Positions 57,657-64,000 of a stretch of 64,000 nucleotides of DNA are shown piece after piece. Numbering within the stretch: position 1 is the stretch's first letter; the number at the start of each line of letters is the position of its first letter. The stretch is from Antitrichia curtipendula (lineage: Eukaryota; Streptophyta; Bryopsida; Hypnales; Leucodontaceae): contig OX579637.1 in NCBI GenBank assembly GCA_951230915.1, positions 12,028,001 to 12,092,000 on the forward strand, read 5' to 3'. The translations under genes were made by a program, and so were the position numbers. Below the pieces are notes generated by a model. That model made no database searches. It was not told where the DNA came from and worked only from the letters and a program-made list of their open reading frames with translations.

Positions 57657-59713
57657 AACAAACAAAGGAGTGGAAATTGTAGTACAATTTCTTGGATTGT
57701 AGAATTAATGTCCGAGTTGGTATTTGGTGCCATGTCTTTTTTGGATTTTGTCACGTCTTTGAAACCATTATTGGAGGAGTGGGTCCAAATAAGGCGCGAG
57801 CTGCACATCTTGTCTCAAGAGAATGAGAAATATAAGTCCTTGAAGGTAGAGCACGAGCAATTGAAGGTTGGATTGATTAGACTAGCCGCTAAATTGAAAA
57901 AATTTGTCAACGCACATGAGCGCCAATATGACACCCTACTTGTTTAAAGGCAAATTATTGAGAAATTGGAATACAAAATTATAGCACACACGCAAAAAAA
58001 TTTCAAGGATAGACAATGTATTCTTTTGGAAATCGGCGAAGCCGTGCATGTAAAAGCGGTTGAGGAAAACAACCGAAGGGAAGTAATATTTGAAACCGCC
58101 GTGGATAATCTTCCTCCCAAATGGTTTCATGCAAACGGAAGGCCGCGAGGTCAAAGAGGTGAAGCGTGAATTAGAGGAGGTAACCTAATAAAACGTCTAT
58201 TTGGAGTCAGAGTATCAGAAAATGATGCGAGTAGTGGAGTTGGATAAATGCTTGCTAGAGAACAATTCTGACACTCGTTGATTGACATGGGTTCAAAAAC
58301 TTCAAGACAAACCGTTTGTAGTAACCCGAAGAATGAAGGGGCTTTTCAAATTAGCAATGAAGTCGAAAGAGCAATGCGATGCCTTGCACTCTGACCTCGT
58401 AGCTATCAAAAGGATGTTTGATGTACATCACAAGGGGTCGATTGAAGTCACATATTGGGGGGACATGGATGCAATGTTTGAGCAATTGAATGACACGAGG
58501 ATTGGTGCGTTGCAATCCATCAACTGGACTTTGAAATCAGAAGAGGGTTGGACCTTTTACAACACGCATTCAGCACACATCAAAGAGACAGACAAGATAG
58601 TAGTGCATAGTGAAAGTTCTAATACAAAACTATTGGAGAGTAAATGCAGCCTTTGTCTAGTTCATTTTGGCCCCAAGGGTGCCTTAACCATGGGCCAATG
58701 TCACCACACTTTCCATATCAAGTGCATGGTAAAAGCATCCCTTATTCGTTCGATTTTTTTCAAGTGTCGTTCTTCTTTAAGCCCTAGGTTTTATGAAACG
58801 GTTGGGCACGAGGAGAGCATGCTCCCTAGCCACGAATACAATCAATGGACCCTTACACTTGATCAAAAGACATTTCAATTCCAAAATTATGTTTATTGGA
58901 GGCAACTTCTATTTTGAAATTCAAAAAAATCCATGCATGAGCTTTATGAGAACTATAATGACTAATTGGATGACTTTGTGTGGATGACGCGCAATAGAGA
59001 GGTGGAGTTGCGGGCCAGGGGTATTGAAGACCCGGAGGCTTAAGAATTGTTTTGTCGTAGCATGGGGGGGCACTAGAGCATCTCACATCAAAAGTTCTTC
59101 TGATTTTCCTGAAAAAGAAGTGCGGAAAGGAGCAGATGGCGTTTAGATATAAGTGCAACCATCCCAAGAGTTCAATGAAACAATACGGGGTATACAACCA
59201 CACTTTAATAGGGAGGGCCCTTTTTTTGTTAAAGTTGGAAGAAGATGCAAAAGTTTGTACTGCTTTGAATGTAGACGGGCAATCAAGCACAGAACATGTA
59301 CTTGTGGAGGTGGCAAGTGCATTTGATAAGAGGATCACCGACATTATAACGACTTGGAGAGCTTTTGTAGAGGGCACATGTCAAGCGTTGAGGTTGGTCT
59401 CCAGAGATGATGACAAGCGGTCAATGCTATGATGGAAAAGATTTATTCAGCTTTGAGAGCGTTGAAGGCAGAGGAAGTAGATTTGTCTCCCACGAGGAAG
59501 AATAAATGGAAGATTGAAGATGCAGATGACCATTCTCCAGAAACCAAATGACCATTCATCACCGTGGACATGGAAGTCCAATCAAAGGGGGGTATAGGCT
59601 CTGAGTCGGGTGGTCCTCAAACTCACAGAGCAAGTCGAAGGCTTAAGAAACAAGAGGGTGCTTCTCATATTTCTGCGAAAGGTAGCGGTGATGCAATATA
59701 CTATTTGTATTAG
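57657..59713 (+). pseudogene. RING-family copy, divergent lineage, coiled coil plus degenerate RING
   Basis: A coiled coil (57708-58270) with RRELHILSQENEKYKSLKVE and IIEKLEYKI leads to a RING-like block (58640-58800): C-x2-C in KCSLCLVHFGPKG, then GQCHHTFHIKC, but only one Cys remains of the last pair (FKCRSS). A helical region with MHELYEN and RNREVELRARG, a segment AFVEGTCQALRL, and a basic tail with HRASRRLKKQEG ending at TAG near 59713 follow. Stops include TAA 57945-57947, a TAATAA pair near 58190, TGA near 58278, TGA 58915-58917, TAA near 58969 and near 59042, and a TGA near 59549; frames change near 58150 and 59100. The tail and RING spacing place it in the same family as the 5.7-kb gene but in a different branch; the WCHIDK block is absent. 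Confidence 0.6.
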
Positions 59714-60162
59714 AGGGTGATCAATGAGAATTGTTTTGTACTTATTTGGATCTCATAAGGATTCAATATTAGTAATGCACAACACTCCTAGTACGCCGTG
59801 AGTTTCTTTTAATTAATATATAAATATTTATCTAATACAAATATATTTGGATTTGCTTTTCTATCACGGTAAATTTTGCGTTATATTTTTGCCAAATATG
59901 TTTCTTGCATTGCTAGCGCTTGATCAGGAAGCAAAGAGCGGCAAGTAGGGAGTAGAGATTGGTGAGTGGGGAGGGCAAATTTTAATTAGAAATAAAAAAG
60001 TCTACCAAGTTAGGAAAAAAAATTGGTTTAGCACAAATAAAAAAAGTTTGAAAGATGATGGAAATGGATGAAAAAAAAATGAAAATACAAGAAATTGGGT
60101 GAAGCATGTGTAGGGCAACAAATGAAAGTTGAGGGAAAAAGTGGATGACCCAAGTGGATGAT
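59714..60162. other. AT-rich spacer before element D
   Basis: No coding region seen. A-rich runs near 60010-60075. Confidence 0.4.
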
Positions 60163-60796
60163 TGTCGTAGACCAAAATGTGAAGATTAGCCTAAATACCT
60201 AGAAAGATGGAGGAATTAATTAGTATTGGTACATTTTTTTGGGTTTGTAAAGGTGTAAACCAGGAATCTTATCAAGATTAACATTCCCGTTCAATAGGTA
60301 TAGTAGTAGAGAGATAATCATGTTAACAGGAAGTTAAGACTTCCTGTTTTTATCGGGAACCGGAACCGGAAGAGGATTTGGATCAATACCCGGGAATATC
60401 TCAAAATGAGGAGATAGGATGCAGACACGTACCAGAAGAGGCTGCGGGATCTACCGGAAGCCAGTAGAGCATTTCTTGAATCCAACGGCTCTACCGGAAA
60501 TTAGGTATGACCGTTCAACGGTCAGATCCTCCCAAGATTACGGCGGAAACGGGAAACCTAAACGGTTAGGAACGAAGTAGAGGAAGATGCCTTCAGGGGT
60601 TAGGACTTCCACTCTCCTTTCTCGTTCTGATGTTTGCAGCACCCCTCGAGCGCTTGGAGTTGTTTGGAATTGCCAAGGTGTGAGAGGAAAGCAAGTTCAG
60701 AGTTTCCGGATCCGGTAGAGAGGAAGGATCCAATCGCCTGTAGTTTCTGAGGGACTGTGCGAGGTTTGTAGTGAGAGACAAATATCTGAGGAAAAG

Positions 60797-62708
60797 ATGG
60801 TGAAGGCGGAAGGCAGTGGTTCTGGAGCGCTGAAGATCAAGAACATCTTTCCAGCCATTCCGAAGGATGAGAGAGAGGAAACAGTTGGAGGAGGATCTCA
60901 GTCAAATCGGAGTAGCGGGGTTTCTTAGTCGCCCTTGGAGTTTGAAGAGTGAGGAGATGATCCAGGAGTTGCTGAGCGGACAGTCCAACGAGTGGGTGAA
61001 GACAAATCGTGCTCTGCCCGGAAAGTAGACGATTGAGACGTGGAAGAAGGTGTATGACTTTCCGCGTCCGGGAGAAGGGATGGCTTCGCGGATGGACAAG
61101 TTTGCGGAAGGTAAATTTTCTAATCCTCCCCATGCTAAGGACGGCTACGCAGTAGCTGATTGTAAGATAGGGAGAGAAAGGAGGATGCTGGAGTTTGTAG
61201 TCCCGATTCTGTATCCGGAGCGTCTAAACCGGATCACAGTCACTTGGGCTAATACAATCTTTGGAGCGTTGAGTGGAGAGAGGAAAATCTTCTGGGCAGG
61301 AATAGTGAAAGACCTGGTCGGGAAGATGGTCATCTCTTTAGGGAACACGAAGGCAACCCCAATTGGGCCTTTCCTCTTCCACTTGTATGATTACCTAGGT
61401 ACGCTGAGGAACTCTGAGAGGACGGTTTACAAGGCAGCAGCAACCTTGGTAAAACTGAACATAACCCCACCCCGAGAGAGTGAGGAAAGAGAGAAGAAGA
61501 GAGGACCGGATGAGGAATCCGGGAGGGGTTCATCCGAGAGGAAGAAAGGGTCTTCCGAACGGAAGACAGTGTCAAAGCGGATCCCAGCCTCTTTTAAGGA
61601 GAAAGAACCCCAGAGGGATAGAATGAACACTCCGGATTTGGAAGTCCAGAGAGAGGATCCACTGGGGAGGGTTTTTTTGGATCCAGAGGTGATTCGGGAA
61701 GAGCTAGACACGGAGAGAGGCGCAGTGAGAAAGGTATGTGGACTGCTTGGTGGGATCAAGGTGTCTGAGCTAGTAGAGAAAGTAGAGGGTCTGATCCGGG
61801 ATAGTGATGCCCGGAAGTGGAAAACTCAAGTGAAGGAGCTGATTGAGAGGAATGAGGATCTTCACCGGCAGTTAGAAAAGAGTTTGGAAAAGAGTAAGGA
61901 AGCGAGAGAACTGTCAACTGAGTCTGATAAGACTCTAAAGAGGGTACGGAGTTTTGTATCCCATTCCGGGGATGTGTTAAACAAAGCTCGGCTTTATGAT
62001 GAGGAAATCCACAAGGCTGGTACGGAAGCAGCAGCCAAGGCAGTCATGGTTTTGGCGGAGTACTCGGAGGCAGTCGAAAAGTTTATGTACGAGATCCGCG
62101 AAGCCCTCCAACAGGCCGGATACCTTCCGGGTTCAGAGAGGAAGACAAGGGTGGAAACAAGGAAGGAGACGATGCCAATACGGCCAACTCAGATCATGTC
62201 TCCTCCAAAGGAAAGAGAAGTGGAGAAGAAGACACCAGCAAAGGATTCCTCTAAGGCCAAGACAGAGGCGAGGGAAGGATCTGCACACGGATCCGGATCG
62301 AAAGAAGGCACTCGGAAGTCGGAATCCGACTTAGAAACACCGAAGGGTAAGGGTTCTAAACCCTCTTCTCATACCCCCAGCACAACAAAGAGGAAGATTA
62401 CGCCAAAGAGGGCGAGGGAGGTGTCTTCAGAGAGTCACCATTTGGAGGAAGATGAGACTCCGAGTAATTCCGAGAAAGAGGAAGGCCAGTCGCGATCCGA
62501 TTCCGGATCAGAGTCTCATCCGGAATCCGGATCCGAAGAGGAATCCGAGCCATTACCAATCTCTCCAGCGAGTTTCAAGGGGAAGGCCCAGATGCCGTCC
62601 AAGGGGAAAACGACAACTGGTGGAAAGGCGTCAGCAAGTAGAGTACAGCCGCCTAGGAAGGGATCCGCCAAATATGAGGAACCTTCTCCTAAACGGCTTA
62701 GGAAGTAG
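60797..62708 (+). pseudogene. gag-like/unknown protein of element D, nearly intact
   Basis: ATG 60797 (MVKAEGSGSGALKIKN) reads to a GA-dinucleotide run at 60869-60877, where one frame change is needed, then continues to TAG 62706-62708, about 636 residues, with only one stop inside (TAG 61026-61028, where B has TGG). Domains: an N-terminal helix block with QLEEDLSQIGVAGFL; the conserved block (61029-61450) with GKFSNPPHAKDGYAVADC, MLEFVVPILYPERLNRITVT, ANTIFGALSGERKIFW and PFLFHLYDYLGTLRN; a Lys/Glu/Arg linker; a coiled coil (about 61680-62115) with ELIERNEDLHRQLEKSLEKS; then a Ser/Lys/Glu-rich disordered tail ending in basic PSPKRLRK. No protease, RT, integrase or zinc knuckle. The uninterrupted 559-codon stretch 61029-62705 suggests a young copy or constraint. 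Function unknown; gag-like by layout. Confidence 0.65.
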
Positions 62709-62924
62709 ATAGGAAGCGGCTTAGGAAGTAGGAAGGAAGTTATTTAGGAAGGATTTTAGGAAATTAGATGAAAACCAGAGTTGGAAGTAGGTAGAAAGCT
62801 ACTTGTGAGGTGCTTTTTAGGGGGATGCACCTGGACTTCCTCTTTTCCGGGAATTTCGGATCTGAGATCCACTTTTTGCGGAAAGGGGAGGATGATAGGA
62901 AAGTCAACGGTTAGTGGATAGGGA

Positions 62925-63005
62925 ATGACGCGTGTCATTCTCTGATCCTGTTTTGGGATTTCTGGGGACCTTTAGGGTTTCCTTTCAGTTTGGTATTTAG
63001 GGGTT
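62925..63005 (+). promoter_or_regulatory. promoter-like module of element D
   Basis: GACGCGTGTCATTC (62927-62940), TTTAGGGTTT (62971-62980) and GGTATTTAGGGG (62992-63003), conserved in order with copies B and C. Confidence 0.5.
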
Positions 63006-64000
63006 GGGAGTTAGTTCCAACTCCGGGCAGTTTCATAATCTTGTTTTTCATATTCTATCTTGCAAAGAGAGCTTGGATTTCAACTCCATTGAGTACTGGT
63101 CTGAAAAGTCTTGGTCTTCTGTGAGGGGTTAGGCGGTGTTTTGACCATGGCTAGTTCAAGTGGCTTGGTGGGGAAAACTTGAGAGGAGGAATTACCCCCG
63201 GATTCTGTCTGGATCTGTTTTCAAGAGTATTAGGACTTGGTTGATAAATCTTTGTGTAGTAGGTGGGAATTTTAGATGTTGAAGTTTTTTGAAGTGTTTT
63301 TTGAGCAGGATAGCCATTCTTAGGTTAGATGAATCTTCCGGGAGTGGAAGAGGTACGCTGGCTGACGTCTGAGAGGTTCTGCTGAATCCGGAAGAGAGGA
63401 ACAGGAAGACAGTTGGGATCCCCTAGTTATCGAAGTACCAGGTCTGACTCTTGGGATCTTGTCCGGATAGGTTCGTTATTGTAGTAAGGTGGGGATTGTA
63501 GGGGTTTCCTGAGTGACCTGCTAGTCTGGAATAATCTCCCGGATCAGTTGTGAGGAAGAATTTGCATTCCGTTTTCTTGTGGTTTTATTGTTATTTCTCT
63601 TTTAGTGGCACTCCATCTACTCTAAACACGAAGGAGGGTAGGATTTACACATCCTTCCTTAAGTATAATTGCGGATCCCTCTGAACCAGAGGTTAAACTT
63701 CTACATTGGTTACTGGTTACTAGGTCCAGGATTCGGATTCGGATTCGAAACAAGGTTTGGACACTCCTTCCAGTTCCGCATCCGCGTCTCGGGGAAATAA
63801 ATGGTTACTATAGACAAGGAGAGGCACAGGATTATGACACTCCTCCATGTCTAGTGAAGTGGTATGAAACAGAAGATACAGTATTTTGGAGTACGGGTGT
63901 CAAAGAGGGTGTTTCCGGGTTTCCGTTCCGGATCCTCTTTGTCTTGGTTTGTTGTTCCGGATTCCATTCCGGTAATTTTGAGGAAACTACGAGTTAAAGT

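Larger units (their letters stand above)
60163..64000 (+). mobile_element. TG...CA element, copy D, best preserved, runs off the right edge
   Basis: Begins about TGTCGTAGACCAAAATGTG (start less certain than in A-C), followed by a 634-bp leader aligned to that of B (ACATTTTTTTGGGTTTG matches TATTTTTTTTGGCTTC), the longest intact ORF, the promoter-like module, and a tail. The last bases of the window (GAAACTACGAGTTAAAG) align about 110 bp before the end of B, so the right end and its target duplication should lie just outside the window. Confidence 0.65.

Noticed and set aside
1207..61028. Reassignment of TAG/TAA to glutamine, suggested by many in-frame stops at likely Gln sites
   Set aside because: Homologous element ORFs end at aligned positions with TAA (A, C) and TAG (D); several stops replace Trp rather than Gln; TGA stops and frameshifts also occur. 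Pseudogene decay explains all of it.

Overview
The window looks like AT-rich, repeat-dense nuclear DNA of a land plant or close relative. The reasons are GT-AG intron signals, plant-type telomere-like tracts (CCCTAAA near 27.42, 39.97 and 54.73 kb), a BED-finger hAT transposase, and a plant-style FCP1/HAD domain with a DLNG motif. A non-seed plant is my guess only. I saw no rRNA, tRNA or CRISPR array. Nearly every coding region is decayed, and most of the window is mobile or repeated sequence.

Layout. 0-3.6 kb: a broken FCP1-like HAD gene running off the left edge and a possible second relic, within DNA carrying a recurrent ATCTCACGAT motif. 5.7-10.5 kb: a divergent pair, a RING-finger/coiled-coil gene on minus and a protein-kinase-like gene on plus, sharing a 300-bp GC-rich region with a TATA box facing each way. 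11-17 kb: two partial RING-family copies (12.4 kb plus, 15.1 kb minus) in AT-rich DNA with short repeats. 17.2-19.4 kb: a GTCCG-rich island followed by about 34 units of a ~55-bp hairpin-forming repeat. 19.7-21.3 kb: a second kinase-like copy on minus, one 505-codon frame with two nonsense codons. 22.4-30 kb: minisatellites and the first copy (R1) of a ~3.1-kb repeat. 30.5-35 kb: a decayed hAT transposon gene between two GTCCG islands. 35.6-38.7 kb: the second copy (R2). 38.7-39.3 kb: an N-terminal fragment of a third kinase copy. 42-64 kb: further RING-family copies interrupted or flanked by four same-strand copies (A-D) of an unusual mobile element.

The most interesting system is that element family. 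Copies A (42902-45057), B (48460-52137), C (53185-56868) and D (60163 to beyond 64000) begin TG. A-C end CA, or TA in A, and are flanked by 5-bp direct repeats: exact in B, 4 of 5 in A and C. I find no terminal repeats inside a copy, no reverse transcriptase and no integrase. Each carries one intronless reading frame of about 640 codons behind a ~610-635-bp leader, followed by a conserved promoter-like module (G-box-like, AGGGTTT, TATTTAGGGG). The simplest reading is solo LTRs of a retroelement whose ~3.7-kb LTR contains a gag-like ORF; a new LTR-less integrase-dependent element is the alternative.

The second theme is a kinase family (at least 3 copies) and a RING family (at least 6 partial copies) that recur together. 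Comparing copies shows that most informative premature stops sit where a sister copy has Trp (TGG), Gln (CAG/CAA) or Arg (CGN). That fits G-to-A and C-to-T decay of methylated cytosines, so these are mostly silenced repeats rather than active genes.
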